Source: Luteolibacter pohnpeiensis
GTDB taxonomy: Bacteria; Verrucomicrobiota; Verrucomicrobiia; Verrucomicrobiales; Akkermansiaceae
Length of the DNA: 54,060 nucleotides
Direction of reading: 5' to 3'
NCBI RefSeq assembly: GCF_016595435.1
Contig: NZ_JAENIJ010000029.1
Span: 1-54,060 of the forward strand
This document shows, one piece after another, positions 16,288-24,927 of the stretch. Under the pieces are notes generated by a model that did no database searches, was not told the origin of the DNA, and saw nothing but the letters and a program-made list of their open reading frames with translations. The number at the start of each line of letters is the position of its first letter. The stretch's first letter is position 1. The position numbers were made by a program, and so were the translations under genes.

Positions 16288-17970
16288 TCACCGCAGCAAG
16301 TTCCAGGCAGTCACCAGTGCGCGCAGGCCGGCCATTTCGATCGAGGAATCGACCCCCGCGCCCCAGATCAGGCGACCATCTTCGCCCTTGAGCTGGACGT
16401 AGGCTGCGGCGCTGGAGTCCGAGCCGCCGCGAACGGCATGGGAGCGGTAATCGGTGACGTTGAAATCCTTAAGCCCGGCTTTCTCCAAGGCGTGCACGAA
16501 CGAATTGATCGGACCGTTGCCGAGACCTTCGACATCACGTTTTTCCCCATGGATCGAAATCGTCGCGGTGCAGTGAACCTGGCCGCGCTCTTCGGTGTGG
16601 TGGATCAATTCGTATTCCAAGACTTCCAGCGGGCTGGAGACATTGGCGAATTCCCGGAAAAACGCCTCGCCGATTTCCTCGGTGGAGAGTTCGCGGCCCA
16701 GTTCATCAGCCAGATCGTAAATGCGCTTTCCGACCTGGGGATGCATCGTTTTCGGCAGATCAAATCCGTGCTCCCGGTCGAGCACGTAGGCGACGCCACC
16801 TTTGCCGGATTGCGAGTTGATGCGGATGATGGCCTCGTAGGATCGGCCGATGTCCTGCGGATCGATGGTCAAATAGGGCACGCCCCATGGCACGGCGGGA
16901 TCGGTTTCGGTTTCCTTCGTGCGGCGATCCAGGCCTTTCTTGATCGCGTCCTGGTGGGATCCGGAAAAGGCGGTGAATACCAACTCGCCAGCATAAGGTT
17001 GGCGCTCTGGCACGCTCAGGCGGGTCACGCGCTCATAAACCGTGCGGATTGATTGCAAATCGGAGAAATCCAGCCCGGTTTCCACGCCGTGGCTGTTCAG
17101 GTTCAGCGCGACGGTCACGATGTCCAGATTCCCGGTTCGTTCGCCGTTGCCGAAAAGCGTGCCTTCCACGCGATCCGCGCCAGCCATCAAGCCCAGCTCG
17201 GTCGCCGCGACGCCGGTACCGCGGTCATTGTGCGTGTGCAGGGAAACGACGATGGAATCCCGCCGATGCAGTTTGCGGCACATCCATTCGATCATATCCG
17301 CGTGGATATTCGGCGTGGTCCACTGCACGGTGTCCGGCAGGTTGATGATCATTTTTTTCTCTGGCGTCGGTTGCCAGACATCGATCACGGCGTTGCAAAT
17401 TTCCTCGGCGAAATCGAGTTCCGTGTCGGAGAAGGACTCCGGCGAGTATTGCAGGATCACCTCGGTGTTCGGGATCGTCGGCACCAGCTCTTTGACCAAG
17501 ACTGCTCCATCGATCGCGACCTGCTTGATCGATTCCCGACTCGCGTCGCTGAACGTGACGCGACGCTGCAGGGGCGAGGTGGAGTTGTAAATGTGAACAA
17601 TCGCCCGCTTGGCACCGTCGATCGCCTCGAAAGTCCGGCGGATCAAGTGTTCACGGGTTTGCACCAGCACCTGGATGGTCACGTCGTCCGGGATGCGGTT
17701 TTCATCGATCAGGCGGCGCAGGAAATTGAATTCCGTATCGGCGGCGGATGGAAATCCGACTTCGATTTGCTTGAAGCCGACGCGGACCAACAGGTCGAAA
17801 AATTCCAGCTTCTCCTCGACCGACATCGGCTGCGGCAAGGCTTGGTTGCCATCGCGAAGATCGACCGAACACCAGATCGGCGCTTCGGTCAGCGTTTGGT
17901 CAGGCCAGGTGCGGTCAGGCAAAGAAATGGGCGGAAATGGGCGGTATTTGGTCAGGGCGGAAGAATTCAT
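16288..17970 (-). CDS. leuA: 2-isopropylmalate synthase, long (yeast/actinobacterial-like) type
   Basis: The frame codes 560 residues. The N-terminus KYRPFPPISLPDRTWPDQTL, then APIWCSVDLRDGNQALPQPM, identifies the long LeuA subfamily. VGFKQIEVGFPSAADTEFNF, SLHTHNDRGTGVAATELGLM (metal-ligand His pair) and EGTLFGNGERTGNLDIVTVA complete the catalytic TIM barrel. The C-terminal allosteric (leucine-binding) domain follows from about 430, with CTATISIHGEKRDVEGLGNG and RGGSDSSAAAYVQLKGEDGR. It condenses acetyl-CoA with 2-oxoisovalerate, the first leucine-specific step. A leucine-rich leader ORF and a palindrome lie upstream. leuCD are 2.8 kb away on the other strand; leuB is not in the window. Confidence 0.96.
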   Translation of the reverse strand: MNSSALTKYRPFPPISLPDRTWPDQTLTEAPIWCSVDLRDGNQALPQPMSVEEKLEFFDLLVRVGFKQIEVGFPSAADTEFNFLRRLIDENRIPDDVTIQVLVQTREHLIRRTFEAIDGAKRAIVHIYNSTSPLQRRVTFSDASRESIKQVAIDGAVLVKELVPTIPNTEVILQYSPESFSDTELDFAEEICNAVIDVWQPTPEKKMIINLPDTVQWTTPNIHADMIEWMCRKLHRRDSIVVSLHTHNDRGTGVAATELGLMAGADRVEGTLFGNGERTGNLDIVTVALNLNSHGVETGLDFSDLQSIRTVYERVTRLSVPERQPYAGELVFTAFSGSHQDAIKKGLDRRTKETETDPAVPWGVPYLTIDPQDIGRSYEAIIRINSQSGKGGVAYVLDREHGFDLPKTMHPQVGKRIYDLADELGRELSTEEIGEAFFREFANVSSPLEVLEYELIHHTEERGQVHCTATISIHGEKRDVEGLGNGPINSFVHALEKAGLKDFNVTDYRSHAVRGGSDSSAAAYVQLKGEDGRLIWGAGVDSSIEMAGLRALVTAWNLLR

Positions 17971-17984
17971 GAGTACGGAAAAAG

Positions 17985-18009
17985 GAAAAAATTAGGGTCC
18001 GATGAGGAC
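17985..18009 (-). promoter_or_regulatory. Weak candidate attenuator hairpin before leuA
   Basis: On the minus strand GTCC (18009-18006), a TCATC loop and GGAC (18000-17997) are followed after five bases by TTTTTT, just upstream of the leuA start at 17970. Four base pairs make a poor terminator on their own, but the place, between the leader peptide stop and leuA, is where an attenuator should be. Longer alternative pairings with the leader were not resolved by eye. Confidence 0.25.
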
Positions 18010-18069
18010 AGGAGAAGGCCGCGCCACAAGATGGGCGTGCCGGTGAACGAAAGTGAAGGAAAGAAAAAG

Positions 18070-18135
18070 TCAGCGGGAGGCCACCCCTAGGAGAAGGAGG
18101 AGGCTGCTTGAAAGGATCCCGGTGAGAATGTTCAC
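18070..18135 (-). CDS. Leucine-rich leader peptide upstream of leuA (candidate leuL)
   Basis: A 21-codon frame starts with GTG at 18135 and ends at TGA 18072-18070. It reads M-N-I-L-T-G-I-L-S-S-S, then five consecutive leucines, then G-V-A-S-R. Seven of 21 residues are Leu and ten are branched-chain. It lies on the leuA strand, about 100 bp before the leuA start, where a ribosome-mediated attenuation leader would be. No Shine-Dalgarno is evident and no strong terminator stem was found, so the mechanism is unproven. The alternative is a chance open frame within a GC-rich leader. Confidence 0.5.
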   Translation of the reverse strand: MNILTGILSSSLLLLLGVASR

Positions 18136-18147
18136 GACGCGCGAACT

Positions 18148-18163
18148 TTGCCGAATTCGGCAA
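18148..18163. promoter_or_regulatory. Perfect 16-bp palindrome, candidate operator of leuA
   Basis: TTGCCGAATTCGGCAA is its own reverse complement. It is placed 12 bp upstream of the leader peptide start, next to a TTGACC that could be a -35 element. A dimeric repressor or activator binding here would control leuA; no regulator for it is recognisable in the window. Confidence 0.4.
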
Positions 18164-18208
18164 TTGGGTCAAGCCCGGAGGGCAAAAGCGAACTGGTCAA
18201 CCAGCAGA

Positions 18209-19252
18209 TCAGTCCGCTGATTCGGCTTCAGCCATTTTGGATTCCAACGACTTAACGCGGGAAATCAATTTGGGCAGGCGGCGCAAGTGGGCTTGGAATT
18301 TCATTTCCTCGCGCATCGGGATCGCCGGTTTCCCTGCATAAGTTTCACCGCCAGGGATGCTGGCCGTGACACCGGTGCGGGCGGTGAGAATCGCCTTCGA
18401 GCCGACACTGACGTGGCCCACAATGCCGACTTGGGCGGCGATGGTGACGTAGTCTTCGATCTTGGAGCTGCCAGCGATTCCGCTTTGGGAAATGATCAGG
18501 CAATGCTTGCCGACCATCGTGTTGTGGCCAATTTGGACCAAATTATCGATTTTGGTGCCTTCGCCGATGACGGTTTTGCCGAAGCGGGCGCGATCAATGG
18601 TCGTATTGGCGCCGATTTCGACATCATCGCCGATTTCAACGATGCCGACTTGGTCGATTTTCACATGGCGACCGCCGGAGAATTCGTAGCCGTAGCCATC
18701 TGCGCCGATCACAGCGCCGGGTTGAAGAATCACGCGGTGTCCGAGCACGCAGCGCTCGCGGATGGTGACATTGGCCATCAGGTGGCAGTCGTCGCCAATG
18801 ACAACATCCTCGCCAACCACCACATTGGGGCCGATGCGGGTGTTTTTGCCGATCTTGGCACCGGCCATCACAATGGCACCGGCCTGCACGCAGACCGTTG
18901 CTGGATCCAGCTCCGCAGTTTCGTCGACGGTTGCCCGCGGGTGGATGCCCGGAGCGATGGAGCGGGTGGCTGCCGCGAAGTGGCGGACGATGGCGGCGAA
19001 GGCGAGAGACGGATTTTCTGCGACGATCAATGCCGCGGTGCCTTCATGATACTCGCCGGGAGGGACGATCACGGCAGCGGCCTTGGTGACGGCAAACTGG
19101 CTGCGGTATTTTTCGTTTCCCAGGAAACTGACATCATCAGGACCCGCAGCATCCAGAGCTGCGAGGCCTGTAACGGTAACAGAAAGCTCGCCCCGGACGA
19201 TGGAACCACCGGCCAATTGGGCGAGCTGTTGAAGTGTGAGAGCGAGAGCCAA
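18209..19252 (-). CDS. lpxD: UDP-3-O-(3-hydroxyacyl)glucosamine N-acyltransferase
   Basis: The frame codes 347 residues. The N-terminal LpxD domain (residues 1-95) has LQQLAQLAGGSIVRG and DVSFLGNEKYRSQFAVTKAA. The left-handed beta helix (about 100-310) is built of hexapeptides such as IGKNTRIGPNVVVGEDVVIG and contains IGADGYGYEFSGGRHVKIDQ and the catalytic His region VQIGHNTMVGKHCLIISQSG. A coiled C-terminal tail ends in LISRVKSLESKMAEAE. It adds the N-linked acyl chain in lipid A synthesis, which indicates an LPS-type outer membrane. It follows ompH by 36 bp on the same strand, a conserved pairing. Confidence 0.96.
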   Translation of the reverse strand: MALALTLQQLAQLAGGSIVRGELSVTVTGLAALDAAGPDDVSFLGNEKYRSQFAVTKAAAVIVPPGEYHEGTAALIVAENPSLAFAAIVRHFAAATRSIAPGIHPRATVDETAELDPATVCVQAGAIVMAGAKIGKNTRIGPNVVVGEDVVIGDDCHLMANVTIRERCVLGHRVILQPGAVIGADGYGYEFSGGRHVKIDQVGIVEIGDDVEIGANTTIDRARFGKTVIGEGTKIDNLVQIGHNTMVGKHCLIISQSGIAGSSKIEDYVTIAAQVGIVGHVSVGSKAILTARTGVTASIPGGETYAGKPAIPMREEMKFQAHLRRLPKLISRVKSLESKMAEAESAD

Positions 19253-19288
19253 CTCTCGATTGATTTAGAGTTAAGGAATTAGCGGGGA

Positions 19289-19942
19289 TTACTCGCCTTT
19301 GCCGGATTCTGGCATTTCAGTCGCGCCGTCGTCACCGGAGGTTTCGGATTCAGCAGGAGCGTCCTTGTTGAGGTCCTTGAGAACGCCGGCAGTGATGTCG
19401 GTGGCGTCCTTGGTGTAGAGAAGGAATGGAACTTGGGAAGTGCTGAGACCGGACTTGTCGAAGACGTAGTCGTAGTCGTCGGCTTTTGCCTGCTCTTCGA
19501 CCAGTTTGCGGATTTCTTCGAGAATGCCCTTCATGCGTTGGACCATTTTCTCGCTGAGAGCTTGGTTGCGGCGTTGCAGGAACTCGCGGCGCTCGCGGTC
19601 AAGCGCGGTGCCTTCCTGCTGTTGCATTTGGAAGTCCTTGTAGAGAGCTTGCTTGCGGGAATCGTTGATCGCTGGATCGTCCAGCTGCTTGCGCAGGCTG
19701 TCCAGGGTGGTTTCCAGTTCGCGGATGCGGGAAAGACGCTCGTTGTTGTCCTTCTGAATGCGGGAGCGCTCAACGTTGATTTGCTTCTGAGCTTCGTTGG
19801 TCTTGTAGTATTGCTTGAACAGCTCCTGCATGTCCACGGTGGCGATCTTGATTTGAGCTGCCTGTGCGTGCGCGCTGCCAGCCGAGAAATTCAAGAGAGT
19901 GGCGGCGAATGCCACCGCAAAGAAACGACGAATGATACTCAT
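19289..19942 (-). CDS. OmpH/Skp-family periplasmic chaperone
   Basis: The frame codes 217 residues. A Sec signal peptide (RFFAVAFAATLLNFSAGSAHA) is followed by IKIATVDMQELFKQYYKTNE, the conserved Skp start. A long coiled coil runs from about 45 to 140 (QINVERSRIQKDNNERLSRI, then a Q-rich tract). YDYVFDKSGLSTSQVPFLLY closes the core, and an acidic low-complexity tail ends the protein. Skp binds unfolded outer membrane proteins in the periplasm. Its position before lpxD is the classic envelope gene order, though bamA is not in the window. Confidence 0.92.
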   Translation of the reverse strand: MSIIRRFFAVAFAATLLNFSAGSAHAQAAQIKIATVDMQELFKQYYKTNEAQKQINVERSRIQKDNNERLSRIRELETTLDSLRKQLDDPAINDSRKQALYKDFQMQQQEGTALDRERREFLQRRNQALSEKMVQRMKGILEEIRKLVEEQAKADDYDYVFDKSGLSTSQVPFLLYTKDATDITAGVLKDLNKDAPAESETSGDDGATEMPESGKGE

Positions 19943-20145
19943 TGGAAAGGTAATGGTTGGGTCCTAAAGACGTTCGGCATCTAGCGTGCATGGAAAACTC
20001 GTTTCCGTCAACGCCCATCCTGCGAGTTCCGGGGATGCGTTGAAGTGCCTCTTTTGCCTTGCTCGATAAGCATTGACAGGTAGTTTGGGATCGAGCTCCG
20101 CATGAATTCTCGTGTGGGCTTCAATCAAAAAAACATACAACCACC

Positions 20146-20268
20146 ATGAGACTCATCAAACTCGCTGTAATTGCCGCCGCTGCCGCAGGTTCACTCGTGG
20201 CAGCTTCCTGCTGCCCGTCAGCTGCCCCCGCACCTACGCCACCAGTTTACCAAGCTCCTTCGAAGTAA
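20146..20268 (+). CDS. Tiny predicted lipoprotein (40 residues)
   Basis: An ATG at 20146 opens a 40-codon frame. It starts MRLIKLAVIAAAAAGSLVAA, then S-C-C, and ends with a Pro/Ala-rich mature part (PAPTPPVYQAPSK). The tripeptide before the first Cys (A-A-S) fits a lipobox, so the mature peptide would be an 18-residue lipid-anchored tail. It is too short for most gene finders. It shares signal type and Cys pattern with the next small gene, and both sit upstream of a strong terminator. Confidence 0.6.
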   Translation: MRLIKLAVIAAAAAGSLVAASCCPSAAPAPTPPVYQAPSK

Positions 20269-20377
20269 TTTCCTCCGGTCCGGTTCCAACGCGAGCCGGA
20301 CCACTTCCTCCATCCTCCATCTAGTCCGGATCGAATTCCGGTATGGACATCACCCAAAAAATATCCAACTTCACGCC

Positions 20378-20542
20378 ATGACACGCGTTATTTCCGCACT
20401 CGTAGCTACCGTATTCGTATTGGTTTCAGCTTCTTGCTGCTGCACCAGTGACTCCAAGCCCCCTAAACTTCGTGACGCACCTCATTTCAGTGAGATTGAC
20501 ACGACTGTTCCTGCTCCAGCGGAAGTTCACTACGGTAAATAA
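20378..20542 (+). CDS. Small Cys-rich predicted lipoprotein (54 residues)
   Basis: The ATG at 20378 gives 54 residues starting MTRVISALVATVFVLVSASC, with the Cys continuing as C-C-C. S-A-S-C fits a lipobox. The mature part is short and polar (DAPHFSEIDTTVPAPAEVHY). The gene lies 109 bp after the 40-residue lipoprotein and 50 bp before a strong terminator, so the two probably share a transcript. No function can be assigned. The pair may be paralogous, given the shared A/S-S-C-C motif and Pro-Ala tails. Confidence 0.65.
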   Translation: MTRVISALVATVFVLVSASCCCTSDSKPPKLRDAPHFSEIDTTVPAPAEVHYGK

Positions 20543-20592
20543 TCTTCAATTCATGATCGCTGTCCGGTAGCTAAGCGCCGGGCGGAATCGCG

Positions 20593-20622
20593 AGCGCTCT
20601 CCTCTCAGGAGAGCGCTTTTTT
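20593..20622 (+). terminator. Strong intrinsic terminator after the small lipoproteins
   Basis: AGCGCTCTCCT and AGGAGAGCGCT form an 11-bp perfect stem with a CTC loop, followed by six T residues at 20617-20622. It ends the small lipoprotein transcript and insulates leuC. Confidence 0.92.
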
Positions 20623-20738
20623 CGTATTTTGAGGAGGTTATAGCATCGATTCGGGGCGCGGCTGAGCTTGTGGCTTTGACATTTCCCCCCAGCCTGTGCA
20701 CTTTCACGCCCCGCCGCGAACCACGGCCTCTAACAATC

Positions 20739-22163
20739 ATGGGCAAGAGCCTCTTCCAAAAAGTCTGGGAATCCCACACGGTCGGCACTTTGGCTGACGG
20801 ACGCACGCAACTTTTCATCGGCACCCATCTCATTCACGAGGTGACTTCGCCCCAAGCCTTTGGCATGCTCCGGGATCTAGGACTTTCGGTGAAATACCCA
20901 CAGCGGACTTTTGCAACCGTGGACCATATTGTCCCGACGGAAAACCAGGATGCGCCGCAGGACCCGCTGGCTGCTGAAATGATGGTGGCTCTGCAAAAGA
21001 ATGCCGAGGACTTCGGCATCACTTATTTTGACCTCGCCTCCGGCAAACAAGGCATCGTCCATGTCGTTGGCCCGGAACAAGGCATCACCCAACCCGGCAC
21101 CACCATTGCCTGTGGCGACTCGCACACCGCGACCCACGGGGCGTTTGGCGCGATCGCATTCGGCATCGGCACCACCCAGGTGCGTGACGTTTTTGCCACG
21201 CAAACGCTGGCGCTGAGCGCCCTGAAAGTCCGCCGCATCGAGGTGAATGGCAATCTTCGCCCCGGCGTTTATGCCAAGGACGTCATTCTGGACATCATCC
21301 GCCGACTTGGAGCCAAAGGCGGCATCGGCTACGCCTACGAATACGCAGGGGATGTGTTCGATCGCATGTCGATGGAAGAACGCATGACCGTTTGCAACAT
21401 GTCCGTCGAAGGCGGTGCCCGCTGCGGTTACGTCAATCCTGACGCCAAGACCATCGCCTACCTCAGCGGCCGTCCTTACGTCGACATGAGTGATTTCGAT
21501 GCGACCGCTGCTCGCTGGCTGTCCTTCGCGTCTGATCCAGATGCGGAATATGACGACATTGTCCGCATCGACGCGGCGGAAATCGAACCGACCGTCACCT
21601 GGGGCATTTCACCGGACCACGGCATCGCCATTTCCCAGGACATTCCAGATCCTGCCAAGGCACAAACCGAAGGTGAAAAGGCATCGATCGAGGAAGCCCT
21701 CGCCTACATGAAACTCCCGGGCGGCATCCCGATCAAAGGCGTGAAAATCGACGTCGCCTTCATCGGTTCCTGCACCAATGGCCGCCTTTCCGATTTCCGT
21801 GAAGTCGCAAAATACATCCGCGGCCACCGTGTCGCAGACGGAGTCAAAGCGATTGTCGTTCCCGGGTCGCAGATTGTCGCCGTGCAGGCAGAAAAAGAAG
21901 GCCTGGACCAAATTTTCCGCGATGCTGGCTTCGAATGGCGTGGCGCTGGATGCTCCATGTGCCTTGCGATGAACCCGGACAAGCTCGTGGGTGATCAACT
22001 TTGCGCCTCATCCTCGAACCGGAATTTCAAAGGCCGCCAAGGATCGCCAACCGGTCGCACGGTCCTGATGTCGCCGCTCATGGTCGCCGCGGCAGCCATC
22101 AACGGTTGCATCTCCGATGCCCGTGAGCTTTTCGAACTGGAGCCAGAGGCGGCTGTTGCCTAA
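20739..22163 (+). CDS. leuC: 3-isopropylmalate dehydratase large subunit
   Basis: The start at 20739 ([20 protein letters not shown]) gives 474 residues, normal for LeuC; the frame continues upstream without support. TRAD motifs: [40 protein letters not shown] and [20 protein letters not shown] (first cluster Cys), then [15 protein letters not shown] (the other two cluster Cys), and [20 protein letters not shown]. With LeuD it isomerises 2- to 3-isopropylmalate using a [4Fe-4S] cluster. A TTGACA at 20676-20681 may belong to its promoter. leuD follows 117 bp later. Confidence 0.97.
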   Translation: MGKSLFQKVWESHTVGTLADGRTQLFIGTHLIHEVTSPQAFGMLRDLGLSVKYPQRTFATVDHIVPTENQDAPQDPLAAEMMVALQKNAEDFGITYFDLASGKQGIVHVVGPEQGITQPGTTIACGDSHTATHGAFGAIAFGIGTTQVRDVFATQTLALSALKVRRIEVNGNLRPGVYAKDVILDIIRRLGAKGGIGYAYEYAGDVFDRMSMEERMTVCNMSVEGGARCGYVNPDAKTIAYLSGRPYVDMSDFDATAARWLSFASDPDAEYDDIVRIDAAEIEPTVTWGISPDHGIAISQDIPDPAKAQTEGEKASIEEALAYMKLPGGIPIKGVKIDVAFIGSCTNGRLSDFREVAKYIRGHRVADGVKAIVVPGSQIVAVQAEKEGLDQIFRDAGFEWRGAGCSMCLAMNPDKLVGDQLCASSSNRNFKGRQGSPTGRTVLMSPLMVAAAAINGCISDARELFELEPEAAVA

Positions 22164-22280
22164 TCGTGTAGAGATTCGTTCATCGCCAGGTTTTGCTTGG
22201 CAAAATCATCCTATATTTCCGGATAGAGGGGGGATTGCTCCCGATCTGGAACCTGCCAAATTTCAATTCCACTCACCACC

Positions 22281-22880
22281 ATGCCACTCGACCCAGTCAC
22301 ACAAGTTTCCGGCCGTGCGATTTTCATTCCCGGCGCGGACATTGATACCGACCGCATCATCCCGGCTCGTTTTATGAAATGCGTTACCTTCGATGGCCTA
22401 GGTGAATTTGCATTTTACGACGTCCGGTTTGATGAACACGGCAACAAAACCAACCATCCTCTGAACGATCCACGATTCGATGGTGCCTCGATTCTGGTTG
22501 CAGGTTTGAATTTCGGTTGCGGTTCGTCCCGTGAGCACGCGCCGCAATCGTTGCGCAAATACGGCTTCAACGGCGTGATCGCGCAATCGTTCGCGGAAAT
22601 CTTCTTCGGCAATTCAACCGGGCTCGCGATGCCTTGTGTGGTCGCCAGCGCAGCTGATATTGACGCACTTCGCGCAGCGATTGAGGCGGACCCGAAGGTT
22701 GAAGTGACGATCGATGTCGATCAGCTCAAAGTCCGCACGTCTGGTGGCCTGGAAATTCCGGTGACGATGCCGGATTCTGCGCGCGATGCCCTCGTTTCCG
22801 GTCGCTGGGATCCAATCCAGGAATTGTTGGATAACGAATCGGCGATCGAGAAAAAAGCTGCGGAGCTTCACTACGTGTGA
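22281..22880 (+). CDS. leuD: 3-isopropylmalate dehydratase small subunit
   Basis: The frame codes 199 residues. The N-terminal motif FIPGADIDTDRIIPARFMKC is the LeuD signature, followed by ILVAGLNFGCGSSREHAPQS (substrate-specificity swivel domain) and AIIAQ-like GVIAQSFAEIFFGNSTGLAM. It completes the LeuCD heterodimer. The length is usual for LeuD. The HAD phosphatase gene follows without an obvious terminator. Confidence 0.97.
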   Translation: MPLDPVTQVSGRAIFIPGADIDTDRIIPARFMKCVTFDGLGEFAFYDVRFDEHGNKTNHPLNDPRFDGASILVAGLNFGCGSSREHAPQSLRKYGFNGVIAQSFAEIFFGNSTGLAMPCVVASAADIDALRAAIEADPKVEVTIDVDQLKVRTSGGLEIPVTMPDSARDALVSGRWDPIQELLDNESAIEKKAAELHYV

Positions 22881-22943
22881 TGCTCACCTGTGGTGCCGAC
22901 TTGCGGGCTTGCACCCGGCTTGTCGGGCCGGGAGAGTGAGGGG

Positions 22944-23762
22944 GTGCACCAACGACTCCCATCCACCCCGCCGGTCGGGATTGCCTTATTTGATTTAGAC
23001 GGGACGCTCATCCCTTGGGATTGCCAGCTGTTGTTCCGCCATTTTGTGGTCCGTCGTGAGCCATGGCGGCGGATTTTTCTACCGGTGTTTCTGGTGTTTC
23101 TGCCGCTGACCCGTCTTTTGGGCGCTGGCGGGATGAAGCGCGTTTTTCTGAGCTATCTCTGGCGGATGAGTCCAGAGTGTCTTGAGGCATATTGCCGCGA
23201 ATTTGCCGAATCGGTGATGCCTTCGATCTATCCGGATCTGTTGCAAAAATTGGAAACGCACCGCAGTGAGGGGCATTTGCTGATTCTGGCATCTGCCAGC
23301 CCGGAATTTTATGTGAAGGAAATCGGAGCCCTTCTTGGATTTGATCTTACCTTGGCGACGCCGGTGGAGACGGCTCCTTCACCCAGGTTTTTTCCGGATC
23401 TGGACAATCACAAGGGTCATGCAAAGGTGCGGAAATTGCATGAGGTACTGCCTTCCTCGTACTTTGAGGACGGTCAATTGATCCACTGCCACGGCTTTAC
23501 CGACAGCACGGCGGATCTACCGATGCTGGAATGGTGTGAAACTGCCACCGTAGTGAATCCATCCCCAACGTTGGCTAGAAAAGCCGAAGCCGAGGGTTGG
23601 GAAATCGTGCGCCCGACCCGGCCATGGTCTTCCAAGGCGGACTTTTTGCGCAGACTGGTCTTGCTGCTATTTGGAATCGGCGAGGACCCAGGTGGCATCG
23701 CCAACCGATCGGGGTGGAATCAAACTTCCACCTCGAAGAAATCGCGCATCACCTCGCGGTAG
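22944..23762 (+). CDS. HAD-IB family phosphatase
   Basis: A GTG at 22944 preceded by GGGAGAGTGAGGGG is the likely start (about 272 residues); an upstream GTG at 22890 would add 18 unlikely residues. Motif I is IALFDLDGTLIPWD (nucleophile D-x-D), motif II LLILASASPEFYVKEI, motif III Lys in NHKGHAKVRKL, and motif IV FTDSTADLPMLEWC. A cap insertion (residues 30-95) is hydrophobic (FLPVFLVFLPLTRLLGAGGM), as in membrane-associated HAD-IB members. The substrate is unknown; SerB-like and phosphatidylglycerophosphatase-like activities are possible. The C-terminus overlaps the convergent Nudix gene by 43 bp. Confidence 0.82.
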   Translation: MHQRLPSTPPVGIALFDLDGTLIPWDCQLLFRHFVVRREPWRRIFLPVFLVFLPLTRLLGAGGMKRVFLSYLWRMSPECLEAYCREFAESVMPSIYPDLLQKLETHRSEGHLLILASASPEFYVKEIGALLGFDLTLATPVETAPSPRFFPDLDNHKGHAKVRKLHEVLPSSYFEDGQLIHCHGFTDSTADLPMLEWCETATVVNPSPTLARKAEAEGWEIVRPTRPWSSKADFLRRLVLLLFGIGEDPGGIANRSGWNQTSTSKKSRITSR

Positions 23763-24184
23763 ACATCGCGTTTGAATGCAGGGAGCCAATCGAGATCGAA
23801 TTCCAGCGGCTCGATCCATCGGTAACCACGGAATTCTCTGGGCTTCTGATCCACGTTGATTTTCGCGCCCGGGTTTTTCAAATGGCACAGGAAATAGGTT
23901 TGCTCCTGCCCGTGATTGCCGTGTTTTTGGAGTTTTTTCGCCCTGACTTCCTCAGGGTAAAGGTAGCGGTATCCACTACGTTGGGAGACGACTTCATAGT
24001 CGGTCGGCAGTAGACCGATTTCTTCCCGAACTTCGCGGAACAGCGCTTCCTCAAGAGTTTCTCCAGCATCGACACCGCCTTGCGGAAATTGCCATGCGCC
24101 AGGGACATTGAGTCGCTCGCAAATCAATAAAGTTCCATCCGGGCGGACCATGAGCGCGGCAACGTTTTGACGGAAGCGGACCAT
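23720..24184 (-). CDS. Nudix hydrolase, RppH-like
   Basis: The ATG at 24184 (MVRFRQNVAALMVRPDGTLL) gives 154 residues, the size of RppH; the open frame extends further upstream but would place the start in the promoter of the divergent gene. The Nudix box is complete in two parts: GGVDAGETLEEALFREV, then REEIGL. WQFPQGGVDAG, GYRYLYPEEVRAKK and GQEQTYFLCHL resemble RNA pyrophosphohydrolase/dinucleoside polyphosphate hydrolases, which remove pyrophosphate from 5' RNA ends or cleave ApnA. Assignment to RppH is likely, not certain. It overlaps the 3' end of the HAD gene on the other strand. Confidence 0.85.
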   Translation of the reverse strand: MVRFRQNVAALMVRPDGTLLICERLNVPGAWQFPQGGVDAGETLEEALFREVREEIGLLPTDYEVVSQRSGYRYLYPEEVRAKKLQKHGNHGQEQTYFLCHLKNPGAKINVDQKPREFRGYRWIEPLEFDLDWLPAFKRDVYREVMRDFFEVEV

Positions 24185-24300
24185 GCCGCAAGCTGCCGCG
24201 TATTCACTGAGTTCGCAATGCTTAACTCTTGCGAAGTATCTGGCAAGAGTCGGAGAATTCCCATTCTGGACGGCTGCGATCGCATGTGAAAGAGTGCCGT

Positions 24301-24837
24301 ATGAAGATTTTGCTATGCTCCGCCTGCTTGCTGCTGACGGGTTTTTCCCCGCTGTTTGCACAAACAACAACGGATACGACCGATACCCAGGAGAGTTCCG
24401 AAAGTACCGAAACCAGTCGGACAGATGGATTCTGGCAAGCGACCATGTCCGGGGGGGAATACGAAGTCGCGCTAAGCCGCATCACCTCGGTCAGCCGCCA
24501 CAAGTATTTGCTCGATGGTGCATTGATTGTGGATGAAGTGACGATTGATACCGTCGGCCAATCGTTGGCCAGATTCTACTACATCGAGCCGGTTACCGAA
24601 AAACTGCCGGGAAATACCGGGGCAGCTCTAACGAATCGCACGTCCGATCTGATCGAGCGAGCCGGGCAATTGAACCCAAACGGCTTGGAAAACATGGTGG
24701 TGAAGAAATATCCGGAAACCACCCACGCCCACACGGTGGAATATCGCCTTCTCAGCAAAGCCCAGCTGACGACCCTCTTCAACAGCGTGCGGAAAGCTTG
24801 GGAAAACGGTCGGGGGAGCAAACTGGTCGTAAAATGA
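24301..24837 (+). CDS. Hypothetical secreted protein
   Basis: The ATG at 24301 gives 178 residues with a clean Sec signal peptide (MKILLCSACLLLTGFSPLFA). The mature start is Thr/Ser/Glu-rich (TTTDTTDTQESSESTETSRT), a linker-like tract. A compact domain follows: YEVALSRITSVSRHKYLLDG, VDEVTIDTVGQSLARFYYIE and VEYRLLSKAQLTTLFNSVRK. I do not recognise the family. The upstream ATG at 24229 is rejected because it would precede the signal. It is divergent from the Nudix gene. Confidence 0.6.
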   Translation: MKILLCSACLLLTGFSPLFAQTTTDTTDTQESSESTETSRTDGFWQATMSGGEYEVALSRITSVSRHKYLLDGALIVDEVTIDTVGQSLARFYYIEPVTEKLPGNTGAALTNRTSDLIERAGQLNPNGLENMVVKKYPETTHAHTVEYRLLSKAQLTTLFNSVRKAWENGRGSKLVVK

Positions 24838-24927
24838 ACTCTCGAGGGGTCATCTTGCCCGATCAATCTATCTGAAATCCACCGTGATCGTTGTGGATCG
24901 GGATCTAGTTTGGTAACGTGGCGTCCG

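Noticed and set aside
17915..18172. Minus-strand 85-residue frame ahead of leuA
   Set aside because: It overlaps the leuA start and has a Pro/Phe/Ser-rich composition without domains; the leucine-rich frame in the same DNA is the more meaningful reading.
18287..19282. Plus-strand frame of 331 codons over lpxD
   Set aside because: It is the antisense shadow of the hexapeptide repeats of lpxD, which explains its own periodic Asp/Gly/Ala pattern.
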